DNA from: Deinococcus rhizophilus
GTDB lineage: Bacteria; Deinococcota; Deinococci; Deinococcales; Deinococcaceae
Length of the DNA: 7,217 nucleotides
Reading direction: 5' to 3'
NCBI RefSeq assembly: GCF_030271215.1
Contig: NZ_JASNGB010000052.1
Span: 1 to 7,217 of the forward strand
Below are positions 1 through 7,217 of this stretch, in pieces. Every line of letters begins with the position of its first letter. The stretch's first letter is position 1. Below the pieces are notes generated by a model. That model was given only the letters and a program-made list of their open reading frames with translations, did no database searches and had not been told where the DNA came from. Position numbers and translations under genes: made by a program.

Positions 1-978
<978 letters not shown>

Positions 979-982
<4 letters not shown>

Positions 983-994
983 GTGCCCACTCAG
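979..994 (+). terminator. Hairpin over the argJ stop codon (possible terminator)
   Basis: A perfect 6-bp stem, CTGAGT (979-984) with ACTCAG (989-994), closes a GCCC loop and includes the argJ TGA codon (980-982). No T-run follows, so it is not a classical intrinsic terminator. It could still slow RNA polymerase or protect the 3' end of the argJ transcript before the next promoter near 1037. Confidence 0.35.
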
Positions 995-1036
995 AAACCG
1001 TCATCTCCCTGACAGGCGGAGGGCAGGCGGGCCGCT

Positions 1037-1042
1037 TAAGGT
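1037..1042 (+). promoter_or_regulatory. Candidate -10 element (TAAGGT) of the TspO-like gene
   Basis: TAAGGT fits TANNNT and ends 5 bases before the ATG at 1048, so transcription would begin at or near the start codon. The same bases also give an AAGGTGGAG purine stretch (1038-1046) that could act as a Shine-Dalgarno site on a longer transcript, so the two readings compete. The only -35-like word, CTGACA (1009-1014), is 22 bases upstream, which is too far. Confidence 0.35.
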
Positions 1043-1047
1043 GGAGC

Positions 1048-1800
1048 ATGACCGGACTCTCCCGACAACTGACGCTGCTGGCCGTGACGGTGCTGACGCT
1101 GGTCATGAACTACCTCAGCAACGCGCTGCCGCTGTTCGGCAACTCCAACGCGGACGTGAGCGACGCGCTGCCCAACGCCTTTACCCCGGCGGGACTGACC
1201 TTTGCCATCTGGGGCGTGATCTTCCTGGGGCTGCTGGTGTTCGCGGTGTATCAGGCCCTGCCCGCGCAGCGCGGCCCCCGGCTGGACCACCTGTTCTGGC
1301 CCTTCTTGCTGAGCAACCTGCTCAACGTCTCGTGGCTGCTGGCCTTCCAGAGCCTGAACATCGGCCCCAGCGTGCTGGTCATGCTGGCGCTGCTGGGCAG
1401 CCTGATCTGGCTGTACCTGCGGGTGCGCGGTCTGCCCCCCCAGGGCGCCGAGGACCTGACCCTGATGCTGCCCACCAGCCTCTACCTCGGCTGGATCAGC
1501 GTGGCGACCATCGCCAACGTGACCGCGTGGCTGGTCAGCGAGGGGGTCACCTCGGGACTGGCGGGCCTGGGGGCGCCCGCGTGGTCGGCCGCGTTGGTGC
1601 TGATCGCGGCGGGGCTGGGGGCCTTTTTCCTGGTCCGCTTCCGCGACTTCGCCTACGCGGCGGTGCTGCTGTGGGCCTTCTACGGCGTGTACGCCGCCCG
1701 GCCCGACGTGACAGCCGTGGTGCTGGGCGTGGCCGTGGGTGCCGTGCTGGTCGTGCTGGGAGGGGTGGCGGCGGCGCGTCGACCCCGGGCGGCGCTGTGA
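1048..1800 (+). CDS. TspO/MBR-like tryptophan-rich integral membrane protein
   Basis: Predicted 250-residue membrane protein with about eight hydrophobic helices (roughly residues 7-25, 48-70, 84-102, 107-125, 143-163, 177-197, 200-216, 220-242) and a basic C-terminus. The segment FTPAGLTFAIWGVIF (45-59), with the preceding NALPL and a following YQ, resembles the longer bacterial proteins annotated as tryptophan-rich sensory protein of the TspO/MBR type. It has eight tryptophans. Classical TspO has about 160 residues and five helices, so this is a longer relative, and porphyrin or steroid binding should not be assumed. The ATG at 1048 is chosen because a strong hydrophobic helix starts just after it and a purine-rich TAAGGTGGAG precedes it; the frame stays open upstream to 925 but that part overlaps argJ. 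It stands alone after argJ (65-base gap). The substrate is unknown. Confidence 0.72.
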   Translation: MTGLSRQLTLLAVTVLTLVMNYLSNALPLFGNSNADVSDALPNAFTPAGLTFAIWGVIFLGLLVFAVYQALPAQRGPRLDHLFWPFLLSNLLNVSWLLAFQSLNIGPSVLVMLALLGSLIWLYLRVRGLPPQGAEDLTLMLPTSLYLGWISVATIANVTAWLVSEGVTSGLAGLGAPAWSAALVLIAAGLGAFFLVRFRDFAYAAVLLWAFYGVYAARPDVTAVVLGVAVGAVLVVLGGVAAARRPRAAL

Positions 1801-1880
1801 CGGTGGGCCTGTCGGGGCCATGACCGTTCCCGGCCATCCGGCCCATGCCGAACGCGGAGGTCTGTGCAAGGCTACCGGAC

Positions 1881-2387
1881 ATGCAGACTCGCCCGGCACG
1901 CTCAGACGACTTCGCCCAGCTCCGGCCCATGCTGCTCGACATGGGCTTCGTGGAAGACGGGGCCGCGCTGGAGGCCCGCTTTCCCGCCTTCTGCGACGCG
2001 CCAGACTCCCTGCTGCTGGTGGCCGAGGCCGAGTCAGGGGCTGGGGGCGAGGCTGGGGAACTGCTGGGGTACGCCTGGGTGCAGGACTACGGCCCGCACC
2101 TGCGCTCGGGCGACTCGCACCGGACGGCGAAACTGCACGACCTGTACACCCTCCCGGCAGCCCGCAGGCGGGGCGTCGCCCGGGCGCTCATGGAGGGGGT
2201 GGAAAGCTGGGCGCGTGGGCGTCCCCTGCGGTACGTCTTCTGGTACGCCAACCAGCGGGAGGCGGGGCGGGCTTACCAGGCGATGGGCCACCAGCCCGCC
2301 CCCTCGGGGCAGGAGGGATACGACTTCTACGAGATCGACCTGGGAGACCCGGCCCTGCGCCAACCCCACCCCCTGCGCGGCTCGTAG
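1881..2387 (+). CDS. GNAT-family N-acetyltransferase
   Basis: A 168-residue cytoplasmic protein that should transfer an acetyl group from acetyl-CoA to an amine; the substrate cannot be read from the sequence. It opens with the usual GNAT beta-1 pattern (QTRPARSDDFAQLRPML). The acetyl-CoA pyrophosphate loop is LYTLPAARRRGVARALM (88-104), in which RRRGVA fits R/Q-x-x-G-x-G/A. Motif B follows as YANQREAGRAYQAMGHQP (122-139), ending with the tyrosine-rich YDFYEIDL near the C-terminus. The ATG at 1881 is preferred because GNAT homology begins right there and GCAAGG lies 9 bases upstream. An in-frame ATG at 1845 would add 12 residues without GNAT similarity. It converges on mnmA with 23 bases between the two stop codons. 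This could be a RimI-like, polyamine or antibiotic acetyltransferase; the family call is firm, the substrate open. Confidence 0.88.
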   Translation: MQTRPARSDDFAQLRPMLLDMGFVEDGAALEARFPAFCDAPDSLLLVAEAESGAGGEAGELLGYAWVQDYGPHLRSGDSHRTAKLHDLYTLPAARRRGVARALMEGVESWARGRPLRYVFWYANQREAGRAYQAMGHQPAPSGQEGYDFYEIDLGDPALRQPHPLRGS

Positions 2388-2410
2388 GAGGGGCCGACCT
2401 CAGCCCAGCG

Positions 2411-3556
<1,146 letters not shown>

Positions 3557-3566
3557 AGCGCCGGGG

Positions 3567-3572
3567 AGCCTA
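3567..3572 (-). promoter_or_regulatory. Candidate -10 element (TAGGCT) of mnmA
   Basis: Read on the minus strand, TAGGCT fits TANNNT and ends 10 bases before the mnmA ATG. Transcription starting 6-8 bases downstream would leave almost no leader, and no Shine-Dalgarno sequence is visible, so a leaderless message is likely. No convincing -35 hexamer is present; GTTTCC around 3588-3593 is the nearest weak candidate. Confidence 0.45.
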
Positions 3573-3834
3573 GCAGGTGCGCGGCCCGGAAACCGTGAGG
3601 GGGGCAGCGCGTGAGGTGAGGCTCAGCGCCCGCCTGAGGCCCGAGGAGGGAGGCCCGCAGGTTGACGTTTGACCCAGGGGGTTGGCCGCCCATCGCCGTG
3701 AATCGCCGTGATCACGTCCCCCGGTGCCTCCGGACTTGGGCGCGGGACGCACGCGCGTGCACGTCGGGAAACAAGCGGTTCTGCACATCATCGAGGCATT
3801 CCTGGGACGGCCAGGGGTGGAGGCCCCTCTCCCA
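3573..3834. other. Intergenic region between the regulator gene and mnmA
   Basis: About 260 bases with no convincing gene. The short open frames on both strands here have poor codon use and no recognisable protein. It receives transcription from the upstream regulator operon and leads into mnmA, both on the minus strand. Short inverted repeats near the regulator end (AGGGG 3813-3817 with CCCCT 3824-3828; CCTGG 3801-3805 with CCAGG 3811-3815) might terminate that operon, but neither has a T-run. TTGAC occurs twice (3662-3666 and 3669-3673). There is also a 12-bp palindrome, GCACGCGCGTGC, at 3749-3760. Confidence 0.6.
3692..3716. repeat. 10-bp tandem repeat fused to a 10-bp palindrome (operator-like)
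   Basis: ATCGCCGTGA occurs twice head to tail (3692-3701 and 3702-3711), exactly one helical turn apart. The second copy runs into the perfect palindrome CGTGATCACG (3707-3716). The spacing puts two equal half-sites on the same face of the DNA, which is how cooperative regulators often bind. It lies about 135-160 bases upstream of the mnmA start. No known regulator is assigned. Confidence 0.5.
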
Positions 3835-4581
3835 TCACCCGCCGCGCCCGGCCAGCCGCTCCAGCTCGGGGCGGTCGAGCACCCGGACCTGCCGACGTTC
3901 GAGCTGGATCAGACCCAGACGGTAGAACTCGCCCAGCTTGCGGCTGACAAGCTCGGGCACGGTGCCCAGCAGGGCGGCGAGGTCGCTGTTGGTGGGCAGG
4001 GCGTGGGGCCCGTCGGCGGCGTGTTCGAGGAGGTACGCGGCCAGCCGTTCCCCGAGTTCGCTGAACACCAGCCCCTCCAGCCGGGCGAGCAGTTCGGCCT
4101 GCCGCCGGGCCAGGGACGCGATGACGGCCGCCGCCAGCGCCGGGGTCCCGAAGACATGCTCGCGGACGGCGGCGGCGGGCAGGCACAGCACCTCGGTGGG
4201 GGTCTGGAGGGCGACGGCGTGTGCGGGGGCAGGGTCGCTGCCCGCAAAGACGCCCACGCCCGCGACGAGCTGGCGCGGCCCTTCCACATGCAGGGTCAGC
4301 TCGCGGGTGCCGCCGCGCACCACCCGGTAGACCCGCACGCTGCCGCTGCTCACCATGAAGAGGGTCTCCGGCACGTCCCCGGCCCGGAACAGCAGCTCGC
4401 CGCGCCGCAGCGTCCGGAAGGTACCCCGCGCGGCCAGCGGACGCAGGTCAGCGGGCGAGGCTCCCCCGAAGACGGGCGAGTGGCTCAGCAACTCCAGAGC
4501 GCGGACGGGGTCGGGCAGGGTGGGCACGTGGTCCGATGCTGCCACAGCGGAGGGCACTGGCCCCCCAGCCCCCCACGACAT
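3835..4581 (-). CDS. Crp/Fnr-family transcriptional regulator
   Basis: A 248-residue DNA-binding regulator. Residues about 28-150 form the cyclic-nucleotide-binding-type beta-barrel (LELLSHSPVFGGASPADLRPL, then GELLFRAGD at 61-69 and LFMVSSGSVRVYR at 74-86). A long dimerisation helix follows (about 145-185), then a C-terminal winged helix-turn-helix: LPTNSDLAALLGTVPELVSRKL (195-216) with the wing LGLIQLERRQVRVLD. It lacks the Glu-Arg pair of the cAMP pocket; the matching stretch reads VFAGSDPAPAHAVAL (111-125). It has one cysteine (133), so no FNR-type iron-sulfur centre, and its signal is unknown. It is the third gene of the ferredoxin cluster, 7 bases after the membrane-protein stop. The ATG at 4581 is the longest start; family similarity begins only near residue 26, so a GTG start at residue 13 or 19 is possible. 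A TGA-N6-TCA site upstream of the operon suggests autoregulation. Confidence 0.9.
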   Translation of the reverse strand: MSWGAGGPVPSAVAASDHVPTLPDPVRALELLSHSPVFGGASPADLRPLAARGTFRTLRRGELLFRAGDVPETLFMVSSGSVRVYRVVRGGTRELTLHVEGPRQLVAGVGVFAGSDPAPAHAVALQTPTEVLCLPAAAVREHVFGTPALAAAVIASLARRQAELLARLEGLVFSELGERLAAYLLEHAADGPHALPTNSDLAALLGTVPELVSRKLGEFYRLGLIQLERRQVRVLDRPELERLAGRGG

Positions 4582-4588
4582 ACAGCAC

Positions 4589-4975
4589 TCAGGCCAGCAC
4601 CGCCGCCCCGCACAGGCCCAGGCTTGCGGCGAGCGTCAGGTGGGTGATCCACGCCGGGGGCCGCGTCTCGGCCTGACCGCGCCGCACGTGCAGGGCCACC
4701 AGAGCGCCGATCAAGACCAGCAGCCCGAGTTCCAGCCAGAGCGCGGGCCGGAAGCCGGAGGTCAGGCCCAGCGCCAGGACCACCGCGAACAGGGCCACGG
4801 TGAGCACGCCGTTGACCCGCGCGTAGTGCCGACCCACCGCGCGGCGGTGCCCGGTGCGGGTCGCGTGGTCGGGAAACAGCTCGGAGAAGGCGGGGCTGAC
4901 CACGAAGGTCGTGAACAGGTACATGCCCACCCACATTCCCACCAGCAGGATATTCAGACCGGACAGCAGGTCCAT
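4589..4975 (-). CDS. Small four-helix membrane protein (DUF4149-like)
   Basis: A 128-residue inner-membrane protein with four hydrophobic helices (about 5-30, 54-73, 78-97, 108-128). The first helix and following loop, VGMWVGMYLFTTFVVSPAF then HYARVNGVLT, recall the DUF4149/TMEM205-like pattern (small residue-rich helix, F-V-x-P-A-F, then a conserved Y in a short amphipathic stretch). This is a tentative family suggestion and no function follows from it. The ATG at 4975 lies 2 bases after the ferredoxin stop (TGAGCATG), so translation is probably coupled, and the regulator starts 7 bases after its own stop. It has no obvious Shine-Dalgarno site of its own. Being sandwiched between a ferredoxin and a Crp/Fnr regulator hints at a redox or envelope role, but that is inference. 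Confidence 0.75.
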   Translation of the reverse strand: MDLLSGLNILLVGMWVGMYLFTTFVVSPAFSELFPDHATRTGHRRAVGRHYARVNGVLTVALFAVVLALGLTSGFRPALWLELGLLVLIGALVALHVRRGQAETRPPAWITHLTLAASLGLCGAAVLA

Positions 4976-4977
4976 GC

Positions 4978-5214
<237 letters not shown>

Positions 5215-5250
5215 GCGGGCAGGATGGCAGCTGGGGGCGGCAGGAGGCCA

Positions 5251-5262
5251 TGACCTGGGTCA
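5251..5262. promoter_or_regulatory. Candidate Crp/Fnr-type operator upstream of fdxA
   Basis: TGACCTGGGTCA is a perfect inverted repeat (TGACC, 2-base centre, GGTCA). Its TGA-N6-TCA geometry is that of Crp and Fnr operators. Extended by one base on each side (ATGACCTGGGTCAA) it agrees with the FNR consensus TTGAT-N4-ATCAA at seven of ten positions. It is 36 bases from the fdxA start. On the minus strand it also contains TTGACC (5263-5258), a -35-like hexamer, but no -10 is seen at normal spacing. The likely binding protein is the regulator encoded at 3835-4581. Confidence 0.45.
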
Positions 5263-5357
5263 AGGGGGAGGGAGGGTGGGGAGGTTGAGGCGCCCTTCTG
5301 CTCCTCCCACGGGGGGAGAGGGGCCAGAGACGCTGCTGCCCAGGCCGCCCTGGTCCT

Positions 5358-5475
5358 GTCTCATACGGACTCCGATGGAGTCGCCTACGAAGTGATTCCA
5401 TCCGAGCGGAGGCGAGAAGGAGAAAGGGCGGGTTCCGGAAGATGGAAGGAAAGGAATTGGACGGAACCCGTCTCA
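5358..5475. repeat. Putative Deinococcus small non-coding dispersed repeat
   Basis: A 118-bp element bounded by the same word GTCTCA at both ends (5358-5363 and 5470-5475). It contains the hairpin GACTCC-GAT-GGAGTC (5368-5382). It also has a long inverted repeat: CGGGTTCCG (5429-5437) pairs perfectly with CGGAACCCG (5462-5470) around a 24-base loop, and G-C and G-U pairs extend it to about 12 bp (5426-5437 / 5462-5473). The middle is purine-rich (about 5404-5428). The texture (CTCATACGGACTCCG, ATTCCATCCGAGCGGAG, ACGGAACCCGTCTCA) matches my memory of short dispersed repeats in Deinococcus genomes. Base use here is less GC-rich than in the flanking genes. I cannot confirm other copies from one window. 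Confidence 0.55.
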
Positions 5476-5655
5476 GCCGACCTCAACGTCCCCACGCCGC
5501 GAATCCTCTTGCCAGACAGACGGACGGTTGGCGCGGGCCGTGCCGGGGCCTTTGCTGTCGCAGCGCTGCTTGCCCTGACGCTCTGGGAAGTGGGGGCGCC
5601 CCGCGACCGTGCCACCCGGCTGCTCCGCCAAGCCAGCTCTCCCCCGCCCACGCCC
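5476..5655 (+). other. Leader region upstream of mtnN with a doubtful short open frame
   Basis: About 180 bases between the repeat element and the mtnN promoter. One frame stays open to a TAA at 5656-5658 and, from a TTG at 5509, would encode 49 residues with one hydrophobic stretch (AGAFAVAALLALTLWEVGA) and a Pro-rich end. Codon use in its second half is fairly gene-like, but there is no ribosome binding site or ATG/GTG start outside the repeat, and I recognise no family. It may be a gene remnant or chance. No other signal is evident. Confidence 0.3.
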
Positions 5656-5661
5656 TAACAT
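5656..5661 (+). promoter_or_regulatory. Candidate -10 element (TAACAT) of mtnN
   Basis: TAACAT fits TANNNT and ends exactly 7 bases before the ATG at 5669. Transcription would then begin on or beside the start codon, giving a leaderless message. This favours 5669 over the in-frame ATG at 5660, which overlaps the hexamer itself. No strong -35 is seen 16-18 bases upstream. Confidence 0.55.
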
Positions 5662-5668
5662 GGCCCCC

Positions 5669-6367
5669 ATGCTCGCCATCCTCGGTGCCATGGACGAAGA
5701 AATCGAATTGCTCAGGGCGGACCTTCAGCAGTCCGAAACGCTGACGCCTCCCGGCGCGACCCTCTACCGGGGCGTGCTGGACGGCGTGCCCATCCTGCTG
5801 GCCAAGAGCGGCATCGGCAAGGTGAACGCGGCGATGACGGCCACGCATCTGCTGAACGCCGGGGCCACCCGCGTGATTTTCACCGGGGTCGCGGGGGGCG
5901 TTCACCCCGAACTGCGGGTAGGCGACCTCGTGGTGAGCACCGACCTCGTGCAGCACGACGTGGACGTGACGGCGCTGGACTACCCGCTGGGGACGGTCCC
6001 CGGCGAGACGGCCGCGTGGCAGGCCGACCCCGAACTGCGCGAGGTCGCGCTGGCGGCCGCCCGCGAGGTCGAGGGCGTGGGCGTGCTGGAGGGCCGGGTG
6101 GCGAGCGGCGACCAGTTCATCGCCTCGCGCGAGGGGGTGGGGCGGCTGTGGACGGTCTTCGGGGCCGCCTGCGCCGAGATGGAGGGAGCGGCGGTCGCGC
6201 AGGTGTGCGCCAAGGCGGGCGTGCCCTTCGTGGTGATCCGCTCGGTGAGCGACACCGCCGACCACGACGCGCAGGTGGACTACCGCACCTTCATGCCGCT
6301 GGTGGCCCGGCACGCCAAGCAGGTCGTGCGCGGGATGCTGGCCCGGCTGGGCACCGCGCAGGGGTGA
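5669..6367 (+). CDS. mtnN: 5'-methylthioadenosine/S-adenosylhomocysteine nucleosidase
   Basis: This cytoplasmic enzyme cleaves adenine from 5'-methylthioadenosine, S-adenosylhomocysteine and 5'-deoxyadenosine, recycling by-products of SAM and, where LuxS exists, feeding autoinducer-2 synthesis. From the ATG at 5669 the protein has 232 residues, the same length as the E. coli enzyme (MtnN/Pfs), and begins MLAILGAMDEEIELL like the family. Visible hallmarks are the catalytic Glu11 in GAMDEE, KSGIGKVNAA (46-55), GVAGG (73-77), VGDLVVS (84-90), the ribose-binding Glu-Met-Glu at 170-172, and the catalytic Asp195 in RSVSDTAD. A TAACAT box 7 bases before this ATG supports the start and a leaderless transcript. 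Its stop overlaps the start of the next gene (GTGA at 6364-6367), so it probably heads an operon with lrgA and lrgB. Confidence 0.95.
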   Translation: MLAILGAMDEEIELLRADLQQSETLTPPGATLYRGVLDGVPILLAKSGIGKVNAAMTATHLLNAGATRVIFTGVAGGVHPELRVGDLVVSTDLVQHDVDVTALDYPLGTVPGETAAWQADPELREVALAAAREVEGVGVLEGRVASGDQFIASREGVGRLWTVFGAACAEMEGAAVAQVCAKAGVPFVVIRSVSDTADHDAQVDYRTFMPLVARHAKQVVRGMLARLGTAQG

Positions 6368-6735
6368 CGGCTTCCACTCCGGTCCTCTCGCCCCCGGTGC
6401 GCGTCGTGCTGGGGCTGGGCCTGCTGACCGCCTTTGCCGCGCTGGGCACCGTCCTGGTGACGTGGCTGGGCTGGCCGCTGCCGGGGTCGGTGGTCGGGAT
6501 GGCGCTGCTGTGGGCGGCCCTCTCGCTGGGACTCGTGCGGCTCTCGTGGCTGGAGGCCGCCGCCGACGGACTGCTGGGCATCCTGGGACTGCTGTTCGTG
6601 CCCGCCACCGTGGGCTTTATCGAGTTCCTGTCGGCGGGGGCCGAGTGGGGCCTGTGGCTGCTGGTGATGCTGGCGGGGCTGCTGCTGGGCGCCGGGACGG
6701 CGGGACTGGTCGCGGGGCGGCTGGTGCGCGGATGA
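6364..6735 (+). CDS. lrgA: CidA/LrgA-family holin-like membrane protein
   Basis: A 123-residue membrane protein of the CidA/LrgA family. Family members were first linked to control of murein hydrolases and cell death, and LrgAB-type pairs are also known as small-carboxylate (pyruvate) transporters. The family signature is clear: WPLPGSVVGMALLW (37-50), then LLGILGLLFVPATVGFIEF (70-88). Four helices are likely (about 12-32, 39-57, 66-85, 95-119). The GTG at 6364 is chosen because it overlaps the mtnN stop (GTGA) and gives a normal-length protein; AGGG lies immediately before it, so initiation probably depends on ribosomes finishing mtnN. A later GTG (near 6400) would shorten it by about 12 residues. 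Its stop is overlapped in turn by a minicistron start (ATGA, 6732-6735). CidA and LrgA cannot be told apart here, so the symbol is nominal. Confidence 0.88.
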   Translation: MTASTPVLSPPVRVVLGLGLLTAFAALGTVLVTWLGWPLPGSVVGMALLWAALSLGLVRLSWLEAAADGLLGILGLLFVPATVGFIEFLSAGAEWGLWLLVMLAGLLLGAGTAGLVAGRLVRG

Positions 6736-6760
6736 GGGTCAGTCCGTGGGGAGGAGCGGC

Positions 6761-6764
<4 letters not shown>
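6732..6764 (+). CDS. 10-codon minicistron bridging lrgA and lrgB
   Basis: ATG at 6732 overlaps the lrgA stop (ATGA). The frame encodes MRVSPWGGAA and ends in TGA at 6762-6764, which overlaps the GTG start of lrgB (GTGA, 6761-6764). The ribosome site of lrgB (GGGGAGGAG, 6748-6756) lies inside it. The arrangement would let a ribosome leaving lrgA reinitiate, translate ten codons and stop on top of the lrgB start. Whether it is translated is unknown; it may be a chance result of high GC content. Confidence 0.35.

Positions 6765-7217
<453 letters not shown>

Noticed and set aside
1036..1899. A 287-codon open frame on the minus strand
   Set aside because: It is opposite the TspO-like gene and yields a Gln/His/Gly-rich sequence typical of the complement of GC-rich membrane-protein codons.
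3692..3711. CRISPR repeats
   Set aside because: Only two 10-bp copies sit directly adjacent, with no spacers and no cas genes in the window.
3749..3760. The palindrome GCACGCGCGTGC as a regulatory site
   Set aside because: It is perfect, but alternating CG-rich palindromes arise easily at this base composition and nothing ties it to a promoter.
3801..3828. Intrinsic terminator after the regulator gene
   Set aside because: Two overlapping 5-bp inverted repeats are present, but neither is followed by a T-run in either direction.
3724..4647. A 307-codon open frame on the plus strand
   Set aside because: It is antisense to the Crp/Fnr gene and its product is Gly/Gln/His-rich with no family features.
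5301..5318. Hairpin CTCCTCCC / GGGGGGAG upstream of fdxA
   Set aside because: It pairs only with a G-T wobble and leaves a 2-base loop; more likely an ordinary C-run next to a G-run.
5483..6313. A 276-codon open frame on the minus strand
   Set aside because: It is antisense to mtnN, whose catalytic residues are all present; the minus-strand product is His/Arg-rich with no domain.

Overview
This is a very GC-rich bacterial window of ordinary chromosomal genes, most likely from Deinococcus (Deinococcota). Three observations support that. The small ferredoxin closely resembles the seven-iron ferredoxin I remember from Thermus. Several genes have a TANNNT -10 hexamer only 5-10 bases before the start codon, the leaderless-promoter layout typical of Deinococcus. 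The 5.36-5.48 kb region also carries a hairpin-rich element like the dispersed small non-coding repeats of that genus. No database search was possible, so the assignment rests on recognition.

Layout. Bases 1-982 are the 3' part of argJ (arginine biosynthesis), ending in a hairpin over the stop codon. A multi-spanning TspO/MBR-like membrane protein (1048-1800) and a GNAT acetyltransferase (1881-2387) follow on the plus strand. mnmA, the tRNA 2-thiouridylase, lies convergently on the minus strand (2411-3556), and an 11-bp tandem duplication covers its stop codon. About 280 bases without a convincing gene (3557-3834) hold a perfect 10-bp tandem repeat fused to a palindrome.

Next is a tight minus-strand cluster read from 5214 down to 3835: a seven-iron ferredoxin, a four-helix membrane protein 2 bases later, and a Crp/Fnr-family regulator 7 bases after that. 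A TGA-N6-TCA inverted repeat with the geometry of Crp/Fnr operators lies 36 bases upstream of the ferredoxin start, which suggests the regulator controls its own operon.

The 454-bp divergent region (5215-5668) holds this operator, the putative dispersed repeat and a leaderless promoter for mtnN. mtnN (5669-6367) encodes the 5'-methylthioadenosine/S-adenosylhomocysteine nucleosidase. It overlaps an lrgA/cidA gene by GTGA, and an lrgB gene follows and runs off the window. A 10-codon minicistron exactly bridges lrgA and lrgB, overlapping lrgA by ATGA and lrgB by GTGA, so the block looks like a chain of translationally coupled genes.

I found no tRNA or rRNA genes, insertion sequences or CRISPR arrays, and no clearly new defence or mobile system. 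The most interesting points are the possible autoregulated ferredoxin-regulator operon, the mtnN-lrgA-minicistron-lrgB coupling, and the repeats between genes.
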